Of a stretch of DNA of 64,000 nt, positions 22,201 through 31,287 are shown one piece after another. Source of the DNA: Chara braunii (Eukaryota; Streptophyta; Charophyceae; Charales; Characeae); NCBI GenBank assembly GCA_003427395.1, contig BFEA01000312.1, positions 954,631 through 1,018,630 of the forward strand, written 5' to 3'. The position numbers and the translations under genes were made by a program. The notes under the pieces were generated by a model. That model was given only the letters and a program-made list of their open reading frames with translations. It was not told the DNA's origin and ran no database searches. How positions within the stretch are numbered: the stretch's first letter is position 1; every line of letters begins with the position of its first letter.

Positions 22201-23562
22201 CGATCGCCGCGTCGATTCCTTGCATATTCCAGTTTTACCAGAGTGTCGTTTATAGGGCAACGGGAAAAGAACTCCCACTTTTGCGTTCCACGACCGCTTC
22301 GTGCATTTCATTAACCGTGTGTCCTGGATTTCTCCCCACCTCCGCGCATGATTGGAAGACTGATTAGTCTCCCCGTATGCCAATCAGGTAGGTAAATATC
22401 CCCCTTCGAGGCACCTCTTCATGAGTGATTGAGGAACTTAACCCCGTTGTCGTGCGTAGGTCACCGTGCACTATTGTACCAGTTCGCTGGTGAGTACGCA
22501 TCAGCAGGTACGTCCCGAATGCCCCATATCGGGGACTCGTGCCCCAAGGGACCACCAGCACACTCCCGTGTGTCGGCACCAGCCCTCCTTGAGACAGCTC
22601 TCGTGTGCCAGCCTAGTGCGCCTTTCTTGTGCGCATCCCAGAAGTGTCCCCAATCCGAGCCCAGTTGGGCTTATATAGTTTGTTGGGCCCGACTTCTCAT
22701 GCCTCAACTGTGGCCTCAACCTCCCAAGTGTCGGGCGCTGTCGAGAAACTTGCAGCGACCCGGTACCGGGCCTATGCCCGAACCAAATACCCGGGCCTGC
22801 TCCACTACCGAACAGTCACGAGCGGGACCAAAAATTTGGCAGTCGGGAAATTGCAGCCGTTTGGTACCGGACCTACACCCCCGGGGCTGAATTTAGTGTC
22901 CCGGTCCAAAATCCCCAACAGTCCACCAAACGACACCGGTGGCCCACAACCAATTTGCCGCAGGCTCTCGATCCCTCGCGTGAAACGAACAATCCGACGC
23001 CGTGACACTCGCGGTACCGCTCCTTCATCGTTCTCGGCCCCGCCATTAAAGTTGTTCCCGCGCCAATTCGAAAGTACCACCCAATTTAATGTATTTCCCC
23101 AGTTCACGTGTTTTTCACGCGTCCCTGCCGTCGACGCTCTTTATCAACGGTCAGCCACTTTCCATAGAAACGCCTCTCAAAATCGAGCCCTAGCAGTGGC
23201 ACTCGAAGACTCACCAAACTTCAACGGGAGGCCCGGCGCAAGTCTTAAGATATTTGCATCCCGTAATTATATTTCAACGGCGGGGGCAAGTTCGGATCAC
23301 TCTTTCAGTGTGCCGCAATTTAATATTAGAATTGCCTGTTTTTATTGAAATAATAAATTATCTGGTTACCGTCGAGTCTGGAAAAATTCATCCTCCTTGG
23401 CAGTTTTTCCCGTGTCGTCCATCCCCCAACAGCCAATTGTCTCCTGTCTGCTCGATCCGCAAGGTAAAAACCGTCGGCACAGGCCACTGTGCGAAATTCG
23501 ACCCTCAACTGTAGACTCTTCAAAGGAAGTAAAGGGCGGCGTAGGGCTTGAGCCGCCCGACA
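19258..23562 (-). repeat. 5' LTR of RE4 (right copy, 4305 bp)
   Basis: Same structure as the left copy: a tandem pair of about 67 bp (21060-21195), C/T-rich and T runs (21360-21402), a (CT)n run (21706-21730), 1.6 units of the 205-bp repeat (21943-22270) and a TATATAAG box (22670-22677). It is 362 bp shorter, mainly through one fewer 205-bp unit and absence of about 110 bp of GGTACC-rich sequence. Confidence 0.9.
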
Positions 23563-23566
23563 ACGT
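23563..23566 (+). repeat. Right target-site duplication of RE4 (ACGT)
   Basis: Second copy of the ACGT at 11021-11024. Confidence 0.8.
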
Positions 23567-23999
23567 GTACGCATGCATCAGATTGGCTAAAGTCTTTTGC
23601 CAACCGAAATGTCCCTATGTGTCGTGGCATTCCAGGATCAAACTACGGATCTGCTCGTTATTAGGAACGCACAGACGGTCTACTAGATCGGTCTTCTGAA
23701 ACAGTAACCCCTCTGTAGTGCGGTAATGTGGTTCGGTCTCTGGGCCCTCCTTGACTTTGTTGACGAGGTCACCATAAATAGGGTGATGCGCATACGCCTG
23801 TCTTACTTTCTCTTGCAAGTCGGTCCCTATAGTGAACTATAGCTCCAAAGTATTCTGATCTCCTACTTAGAACATCCGCAACTACATTGTACTTGCCTTT
23901 GACAGGCTTGAGTTCAAAGTCATACTGGTCTATCTCAACGGCCCACCTAGTCAACTTAGGTGTCATCTTGGCCTGCGTCTTGGCCTGTGTCTTAGCCAC
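23567..23999 (-). pseudogene. pol: RE3 RNase H end and integrase N-terminus, interrupted by RE4
   Basis: Right to left: the end of RNase H (TPKLTRWAVEIDQYDFEL, GKYNVVADVLSRR, about 23975-23860), the linker, then the integrase zinc finger start (LCVPNNEQIRSLILECHD, about 23680-23620, and GHFGWQKTLANL, about 23610-23580). RE4 enters the reading frame immediately afterwards; the remainder of the zinc finger lies at 11020 and below. A frameshift near 23800 and a stop at about 23615 predate or accompany decay. Confidence 0.8.
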
Positions 24000-24063
24000 C
24001 TAAGAATCTTATGGTCTAAATAAACGTTGAAGTGCCTCCCAAGCAGGTAATGCTTCCAGTGCT

Positions 24064-25318
24064 CTAAGGTCTGCCTAAGAGCGTAGAGTTCTCTCTCGTA
24101 AGTCGAGTAGCTACCTTCTCTGAGGGCATCCTCGCTGACATGAACTCTACGGATCTATAGCCATTGCCGTCATTGTGCTGCAACACGGCGCCTATACCAT
24201 ACTGACTCGCGTCCGTGGTGACGGCAAATGACAAGGACAGATCTGCTACCTTGAGGACAGGATACTTTTTAAGCGCGGACGTACAGTCTTTGTCCCATGT
24301 CCAGATCGCTTCTTTCCTTAGCAACATGCGAAGGGGAGCGGCGATAGTAGAGAAGTTCCTAACAAACTTGCTATAATAGTTGGCTAGGCCTAAGAACGAC
24401 CGCACTTCTATCAGTGTGTGGGGCATCGGTCAATCTCTAATCGCCGCTATCTTATTGTTCTCAGGTTTAATCCCGTCTCCGTCTAACACGTGGCCCAAGT
24501 ACAAAACTTGTGTCTTGGCCCACTCACACTTTTTCGCATTGATCTTAAAGTTAGCCTCTCAGCTTCTCCAAGACTTGCCTCAAATGACCCTGATGTTCTT
24601 GGAGGATCCTACTAAAATCTAAGATATCGTCTAAATAAACTACGACGAATCTATCTAACCAAGGCCTTAACACATCATTCATACAGCGCGTAAATGTGGC
24701 TGGCGCATTGGTCAGTCCAAAGGGCATCACTATGAACTCATAATGCCCATATCTAGTCCTGAAGGCAGTCTTGTACTGGTAATCACGATGAACCTCAATC
24801 TGATGATATTCGGACTTCAAATCTATCTTCGAAAAATACTTGCAACCCTACACCCGATCTAAGAGATCGTCTATCATGGGCAGCGGCTCAGCATTCTTTA
24901 CTGTAATCGCATTCAGACCCCTATAATCTATGCACATCCATAACTCTCCCTCCTTTTTGAGGAGGAATAACATTGGTGCTCCAAAAGGAGACGAACTGGG
25001 CCTAATCCAACCCTTTTCGAGGAGCTCATCCAACTGCTTACGCAACTCCTCTAACTCCCTTGGGGACATCCTGTAGAATGTTCCCTTAGGAGTCCTACTG
25101 CCAGGCTCTATCTCTATCCGGTGTCGGATCGGCCGCGGTACTACTCTTGTCGGCGGCTCTGCTAAGTCTTTAAACTCTTCCAGCAGTTGGGCAATGGTTG
25201 GATTCATTGGCTTATCCTCCTTAGGCTCGGTGACGGCCTTACGTAGGCTACGAAGACTTGCTTCTCTAATTGCTCCTTTCTTACTAATCATGCGAATGCG
25301 GGAGCACTGAGACAACAA
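24064..25318 (-). pseudogene. pol: RE3 reverse transcriptase and RNase H start
   Basis: The RT domain runs right to left: GWIRPSSSPFGAP (about 25030-24990), CIDYRGLN (about 24945-24920), [13 protein letters not shown] (about 24835-24795), [12 protein letters not shown] (about 24725-24690) and VYLDDIL (about 24640-24620). Both catalytic motifs (first Asp in FSKIDL, YLDD) are intact. A TAG at about 24850 interrupts the middle and a stop near 24551 ends the thumb region. The connection FLGLANYYSKFV and RNase H start TTDASQYGIGAVLQ follow at 24426-24064 in another frame. Intact catalytic motifs with only nonsense and frame damage fit a younger copy than RE1 or RE2. Confidence 0.85.
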
Positions 25319-25557
25319 TGTGCCAAGGAGTTATCTACTCCTGACACATGGAACAGACGGGCAGTCTTGACGTCGCTTGTCGGAGTAGGGAGCCTACACC
25401 CATGCTCTCTTTAGTGGAGTGTGGCCCCTTTGCCTCTCCCAGTCCATACCTAGGACTACATCGAAAGGGAGGTTGTCTACTACGAGGAGAGTCAAGGAAT
25501 GGAGAACTTTCTCCACCTTCCTATCCTTTTCTAAGCGAAGATACGCCTGGACTCCCT

Positions 25558-25935
25558 CTATGTAATCCTCAACACCGTGCGATTGTCTGCGAGGATACTG
25601 ACTATGGGGTCTTCCAATTTCTGGACTTTCAGACCTAGCCTCAACTTCTTCGACGCTCTACGGATGATATAACTACGGGTAGCCCCTGTATCTATAAGGG
25701 CCCCTACTCTGCTCCTGAAGACTTCTAAATCTACTAGAACTAGTTGTCCTTTACTCTCCTTCTTCATTTTGGCCCAAGCCGGCATCCTCTCCTTCAACTC
25801 CTCTGTCAGACCTGTGAGGGAAGTGCCTAGAGAGACTCTAACACAGGCAGTCTCTGGACAGAGAACTAGGCACTGGCCTGCAACCTCTGCCAAAGGCTCA
25901 TGTGGTGTGGGAGTTTCCTGGTGGTGCGCGCACAC
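25558..25935 (-). pseudogene. pol: RE3 retroviral-type aspartic protease, active site intact
   Basis: The 125-residue open stretch contains GALIDTGATRSYI (about 25700-25665), the canonical D-T-G active site of retropepsins, preceded by a beta-strand-like segment (QLVLVDLEVF). The flap and C-terminal DVVLGMDW region lies after a stop, at about 25460-25430. The protease would cut the Gag-Pol polyprotein inside particles. Confidence 0.75.
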
Positions 25936-26031
25936 TTCCTCACATGACCTAGTGGTAGGGGCAGTTGCGACCCTTATCGACGGCTGCCTTTTGACCCCTG
26001 GGCAGCGAATCGGGCTTCCCTATACTTTGGA

Positions 26032-28090
26032 CAATATTTGATAATATGGGCACGGTCACCGCAGTAAATGCACTGCCCCTGCTCCATACGTTGTTGCCAC
26101 ACATGCTAGTCTAAGCCCAAATCTTCCCAAGGCCGGCCCTGTGGCCAACCTGGGTGCCATCCTCCTGTCCGTTGAGGCGATCGACTGGGCCCTGAGCGAT
26201 TCGGCGGGGGACCTTGACCCCTACCTCCCTCTTGACGGTTCCTTTGACCGCCAACCCCCTGTGCGCCCGGAGCTCGACCACCCATAGCCCGGCCCCCTTG
26301 GCCCTGGCCTCCTCCTCTACCTTGCGGCCTCCTTCCAGCCACGACAGCAGCGTACGTCTTCCCCTGACTTACGCTACTGTCCTCCTCTTCTATCCCCCAC
26401 TCAATCTGACTGTAGGGACTTCGTTCGTACCGCCCTCATCTAAAGTAAGGATCAGATGATCCTTGGCCCTAACCTGTCCTGAGATGGTTCGTCCCTTCCA
26501 CTTTTTTCCCTTGTCAAAGTCCTTATGCCAAAAAGTGGAAACTGGCATGGACTTCGCCTCGAACAGAACCACTTCTCTACTTAACGCGTCATACGTAATA
26601 TTGGTTTGTTGGGTCTTGTCAAAGAAGTGCCCTCGCAGGGGCTCTGGCATGGCACGATGAAACAAATTAACTAACTGGGTCTCAGTGACCCTATGATCTC
26701 GGATGGCTACCAGATCGTCCATCACGACCTTGAGTGCCCTCGCACTCTTCCACTGCCTAGAGTGGATGGTTTGCAGCTTACCAGAGGCCTTGACGCCTCT
26801 TGTGACGTCAGCGAACCTCTCTCTCAAGAGTTTGAGGAACGTGGGAAGATATGTGAGCTTAGAGTACGCAACCATATTGTGTTCACAATTGGCTGCGCGC
26901 GCAAGGGACCTGGCAAAGTTGGCCGCGTCATCCTTCAGCGCATGGAAGGCCACGAGGACTTGTTCCTCTGGGCACTATATGCTGCAAATACACATACGTG
27001 TTAACACTGGTCTGCCAGTTATCAAAGTTGTCGTCATTTTTCCCGCTGTAAGAATCAGGAAACTTGAGTTTGACAGGCTTTTTGCGGGGACGCGCTTCGG
27101 CCTCTGTTGTTGCTACTACTTTGGCGCCCTCAATGGCGCCTGCACAGAATTTGTCTGTGCCTTCCTCCAACCTCTTAACTTCAGTCCCGACGTGGGTCAC
27201 CACGTCGCGCGCAAACTCTCGAAACCCGGTCCGGATGGAATGGAGGGCCATGTCTTGGCCCCTAACAGACTGATGTTGTTCAATCCAGTCACGGCCTAGG
27301 AGCTCAATGCTCCCAAGGATCTTGTCTAACTTAGCTTGTATATCAGGCTGGGCCGCTACTTCTTGTCTACACGATTGCTGACTCTCCGCTCGGCCTAGGA
27401 GCTCAATGCTCCCAAGGATCTTGTCTAACTTAGCTTGTATATCAGGTTGGGCCGCTACTTGTCTACACGATTGCAGACTCTCCGCTTCCCTGGCCATCCG
27501 ATTAGCCTCCTCCATTCTCCTCTTCTTCTCTCTCGCCAGACGCAATTTCCATTCCAACTTTTTCTCATTTTCTATTGTCTTGCGCTCCAGGGGATCGCTT
27601 GTTGCTTCGATCTCCCTCGCTGCTGCTTCCTTCTCCTCCAGCGGTACATACAACATTGCCTCCTCATCTTCTCCTAAAGATAAATTAGCCACCCACTCCG
27701 AGATCTTCTTCTCCACCCACAGGTCATCACCCTTTGTGCCACTGCTTCTCCTCTTCCTCCCATACGCCTCCTTTCGAGGGCCTGCTCTTCTTCTTCTGGC
27801 TGCTCCTCCTCTTCTACCCCTTCCTCTTCTACCGCAGCCCTCATCTTCTCTTCCTCCTCCTCTTGTACTATCCTCGTCTCCTCCTCCAACCTTTTCTTCT
27901 TTGTCGCCTGCTCCTCTGCTATCATCTTTAACTTCGCCTGCTTAAGGAGCTCCTTCTTCTCCCTCTTCTCTTTTCTTTCTCTTAGAATGGCGGCAACTTC
28001 CTCCTCTTGAGCCTGGGTATAAGGGGTAGTACTCTTCCCACTACAGAGGTCAACCATGGTGTTAGGTGCACAACTAGACAGTAGTTCCAC
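26032..28090 (-). pseudogene. gag: RE3 gag, three frames, with CCHC knuckle
   Basis: The N-terminal part (28090-27674) is a Glu/Lys/Arg-rich predicted coiled coil. It continues in a second frame (27716-26928) with more coiled coil and a tandemly duplicated 33-residue segment, then VKLKFPDSYSGKNDDNFDNW. A third frame (26953-26390) carries the capsid-like domain. A Gly/Arg/Gln-rich stretch follows (26342-26106), then the zinc knuckle CIYC....H....C (about 26076-26035). Frame changes near 27700 and 26970 and a stop before the knuckle mark decay. The knuckle and capsid pattern are typical of gypsy Gag. Confidence 0.8.
27292..27486 (-). repeat. 99-bp tandem duplication inside RE3 gag
   Basis: 27292-27390 and 27391-27486 both begin CGGCCTAGGAGCTCAATGCT and are near identical; the second lacks three bases. 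Both unit lengths (99 and 96) keep frame, so the encoded protein carries the segment DIQAKLDKILGSIELLGR twice. Confidence 0.95.
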
Positions 28091-28672
28091 TCCTCACCAC
28101 TCAGACATTTACCCCCCTGACTGACACAACCTAACTGACTCAATCTATGGACCACAGAATCCGGATAGGATCCTGTCAACTAGAGTCACTAGCCTAGACT
28201 GAGAGGATAGGATCCTCTCAATCTACGGGCCATCACTACAGGACTCACTGCTGATGAGGAGGCATTTAAGGAGATCCATCGTAACTCCTCAGGAATTATT
28301 TAACGTCGCAGACAGGACAACGCGGTCAGCAAGTCCTTTCAAGTCTTAGACGGCTTATTGTGCAGCCCACAGCTCGGATTTTGGGCCTATCGTGCCACAC
28401 CGAGCAGCCCGCCGGTCAATACCGATCCTTGGGAGGGTTCGTGTCCTCCGGGACAGTCGAGTCGTCAGACAGAGCCTTTAGCCCTACTCAGCCCGTGTGG
28501 GTTTGGTCAACAAGGCCCTATCCTTCATACACAGAGTTCCTACACCTGGACAGAAGAGACTCGATGCAAAAAGAAGAGACAAACAAACTCAGCAAGTACC
28601 ACAGGGTGTGTGCACATCCATAGGGCGAGGGGATAGGCTGAAGGCTTGGCGAGAATATACCAACTCCAGCTT

Positions 28673-28783
28673 GGTCAAACTGACGGTCAGCATCTTCGAT
28701 CAACCCTCGGTCAACGCTCAGTCAACGCTGGTCTGCACCTTGGTCAACGCTGCGGTCAACCCCCGGTCAACTCCCGATCAACT
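28673..28783 (-). promoter_or_regulatory. Cluster of TTGAC (W-box-like) motifs in RE3 leader
   Basis: The sequence GTCAA occurs six times within about 100 bases (28673, 28709, 28720, 28742, 28754, 28765), read as TTGAC on the minus strand. Five of the six are GGTCAA, giving TTGACC. TTGAC[C/T] is the core bound by plant WRKY factors. Two GATCAAC variants interleave. It could also be a simple degenerate minisatellite. Confidence 0.4.
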
Positions 28784-29062
28784 CCGATTAACATTCACCC
28801 GGCTATGGTTGCCGTCTTCTTCCTCGCCAACCTCCACTTCCTCTTCTCCCACCTTAATTTCTCCTTCCTCACCTATTTCTTCTTCCACCCCGGTTATCTT
28901 CTTGCTCTCTTTTTTTTTTGTTGTTGTCTCTCCCTTCACCTTCCTCAGCTATGGTTTCCCTCCTTCTCTACTATTGTTCCTCCTTCGTCACTCCGTGTCC
29001 GAACTCAGCGGTTATGGCCACCACCTTCTCCTTCGTGGGACTGCACAACCAAACTTGTATCG

Positions 29063-29066
<4 letters not shown>

Positions 29067-29134
<68 letters not shown>

Positions 29135-29267
29135 NNNNNNNNNNNNNNNNNNNNNNNNNNNNNNNNNNNNNNNNNNNNNNNNNNNNNNNNNNNNNNNNNN
29201 NNNNNNNNNNNNNNNNNNNNNNNNNNNNNNNNNNNNNNNNNNNNNNNNNNNNNNNNNNNTATCGCTC

Positions 29268-29322
<55 letters not shown>
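29067..29322. repeat. (CT)n microsatellite with 125-base assembly gap
   Basis: Uninterrupted CT dinucleotides flank an N run at 29135-29259, and the CT tract resumes after TATCGCTCAA. The gap lies inside or next to the microsatellite and its real length is uncertain. Confidence 0.9.
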
Positions 29323-29325
<3 letters not shown>

Positions 29326-29430
29326 CTCGATTGTCTTCTCTGCAGGTGCGCGCGGCGTCTTTCTTCTTCCGCTGGTCAGCTATGGCGGACTTCTTCTTAC
29401 CAGCGATGGCGCGTGGAATAGCGGGTACCA

Positions 29431-29442
29431 GCTCCAATACCA
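29431..29442 (-). other. RE3 primer-binding site (tRNA-iMet type)
   Basis: Minus strand TGGTATTGGAGC matches 10 of 12 bases of TGGTATCAGAGC. It starts one base from the LTR end (29444). Like RE2 it has G at position 8. Confidence 0.75.
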
Positions 29443-29443
29443 A

Positions 29444-30362
29444 TGCAATCAGACTCGCTTTCTTTTCCACTTCACATGCATGTAAACAGGTAGCACACCA
29501 AACTGGCGACAAGCGCCCGCTCAAAGCTCAGAGATAAGGTAATCAAGAACATAGTTCAGATACAAGCTCGTTGCAGACGGCTATGGCACATCAGCGCCGT
29601 ACAACTCTTTGTTCGTCACTAGCTCAACTTTGTTGTTCACACACACTCAACTCAGGATCACCCTGGATATCCCACATGCGACACCATTGTCTCACACACA
29701 CGCACACACTACACTTGTCTACCACCTATGGCGGCTATGGCCACTCAACCTCAACTTTGCCCACTTTGTCTTCGGGCGCTCTGCAGACCACCTCGCACAA
29801 GTCGCTCAAGCAGCGCTTCCTCATGGCTTACACAGGAATGAATGAATGGCTGGGCGCTGCCTCTTGATTTATACTTTTGTAGCTTGTTGGTCTGCCCCTT
29901 TCCCATGCCCCTTGTGCTCACAATCCCACACGGTACTTGCTTGACTGGACTGTGACTGACTGGGACCGGTACGGCTGACTGCATGGGTTTCCAGTGCCAA
30001 CTCAATGCAGTCGCACCGCCAACGTGCCGCAGTTGGGCTCACCACTTGCCCACTTGCCTCTGTCTACGAACACTATAGCAGCTACGACCTTGACCTTTCA
30101 CGACTGTAGCAGCTACGACCTTGACTTCTCAGGACACCTACAGCTACGACCTCTAGGCCTCACTAAGACCTTTATCCAGTAGGTCTACAGATCGAACCCC
30201 TACCACCTATGGACCTATGACAGCCTACCAACTGTTGTGAATACACAGGTCACGGGTTCAACTCTCGGGGTCGACACAGATACTGTACACGGGCAAGGTA
30301 AGAACTAGGGATCGAACCCTGGGATCTGCATTCGCTACTGTTAAGAGGTGAATACCGTTTCA
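29444..30362 (-). repeat. 5' LTR of RE3 (right copy)
   Basis: Pairs with 8766-9769. Plus-strand ends are TGCAATC and TTTCA. It lies next to the primer site, so it is the promoter-bearing 5' copy for the minus-strand element. Confidence 0.9.
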
Positions 30363-30366
30363 GGTA
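30363..30366 (+). repeat. Right target-site duplication of RE3 (GGTA)
   Basis: Second copy of the GGTA at 8762-8765. Confidence 0.75.
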
Positions 30367-31287
30367 CATTGCTCTTAACCTTGTCTACCCTCTTCGACAC
30401 TTTTGACCGTGAGGATGTGTGTTCTGTCTTGAGAGTCCTCTCATGTGAGGAGTCGAGTGCGCTCAACCCTAAGAGTCGGCATGGTTTACGTGGAGCATCT
30501 GGAAGGAGAAGGTGAAGCTATCAAAAGGGCCCTGCACGAAGCATTGGGTCACGGTGACCATGCCAACCCACCGGGAGTAGAGCACGCATGCTTTTCTGCT
30601 CGTTGTGCTGATAGATGGGTTATGAGGGGCAGGCCAGCCCTACAGGGGAAACGAGTTCTGGGCGTCTATAAATAAGCACCGGCGGGGCTACCTTCCATTG
30701 GTCGTGATCGTCATCCTGTCTGCGACGTAAAATAATTCCTGAGGACTTCGAGGGTCGTCCTTAAACGCCTCTTGATGAGCCAATCGATCGATGTATGGCT
30801 CACCGCGCGTGAGGGTAAGCATTGTGCAGGCCTGGCCAGCTCAGCATACACTCGGGGCACAGGGGTGGGCCAAGTGCACACCTTTAGACACGGACGCTAT
30901 CCGAATCGCTCAGGAACTGTGACGTCAAGCGACAATCAACAAGAATTGAGGGAGGGGTAGGTTTCAGGTGATCAGGTCGGAAAAGATTCCATTCTTCAAA
31001 CAGCCATGCAAATGATTTTATTTTTATTTTTGACTAGTTAGATGTTACAACCATTAACACATCTGACAGACAGCATAGGTAGAAATTATTGTGTGCTTTC
31101 TGTTGTCGACTAGTCAAAATAATATAGTTTCGTTTGTAGGAATCTGGACTTACCTCTTGGACCCGAATGTGTAGACTCTGACATGGCCACCGATTAATTA
31201 ATTAATTTATTTTAAATCGGTTTGTGCACTACGCTGAGGTAGGCATCGAGTGTGACCTACTTCATATTGTGTACAATGTTGTAGCTT
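30363..31287 (+). other. RE2 leader, right part
   Basis: Continuation of the RE2 leader after the RE3 insertion. No gene is supported. It contains a small hairpin-capable segment with TTTTGACTAGT at 31028-31038 and its reverse complement at 31109-31119. Confidence 0.65.

Larger units (their letters stand above)
11025..23562 (-). mobile_element. RE4: LARD-like element with 4.3-4.7-kb LTRs inserted in RE3 integrase
   Basis: Two very long direct repeats (11025-15691 and 19258-23562) enclose a 3.57-kb interior. On the minus strand the LTRs begin TGTCGGGCGGCT and end CGACA (CGATA in the right copy). A tRNA-Asp-type primer site follows the right LTR and a G10 purine tract precedes the left LTR. 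The interior holds a gag-like gene and one unrecognised module, with no protease, RT or integrase that I can see. This is the architecture of large retrotransposon derivatives, which depend on enzymes from other elements. ACGT duplications flank it. Confidence 0.85.
28091..29430 (-). other. RE3 leader between primer site and gag
   Basis: Untranslated leader of about 1.3 kb. It includes a cluster of GGTCAAC words (28673-28783) and a long (CT)n tract with an assembly gap (29067-29322). Long ORFs crossing the CT tract are artefacts of the dinucleotide repeat and are not genes. Confidence 0.7.
8766..30362 (-). mobile_element. RE3: Ty3/gypsy element inserted in the RE2 leader and itself split by RE4
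   Basis: Same-orientation LTRs at 8766-9769 and 29444-30362 flank a minus-strand gag-pol. The primer site lies next to the right LTR and the polypurine tract next to the left LTR, so transcription runs right to left. The flanking GGTA duplication places the insertion in the RE2 leader. RE4 (11025-23562) is removed to obtain the true element, about 9 kb. The protease and RT catalytic motifs are intact, but gag and pol contain several stops and frameshifts. Confidence 0.85.

Noticed and set aside
28497-29537. 346-codon plus-strand ORF and its overlapping frames
   Set aside because: They run through a (CT)n repeat and an N gap, which are open in every frame. Flanks are leader and LTR of RE3.
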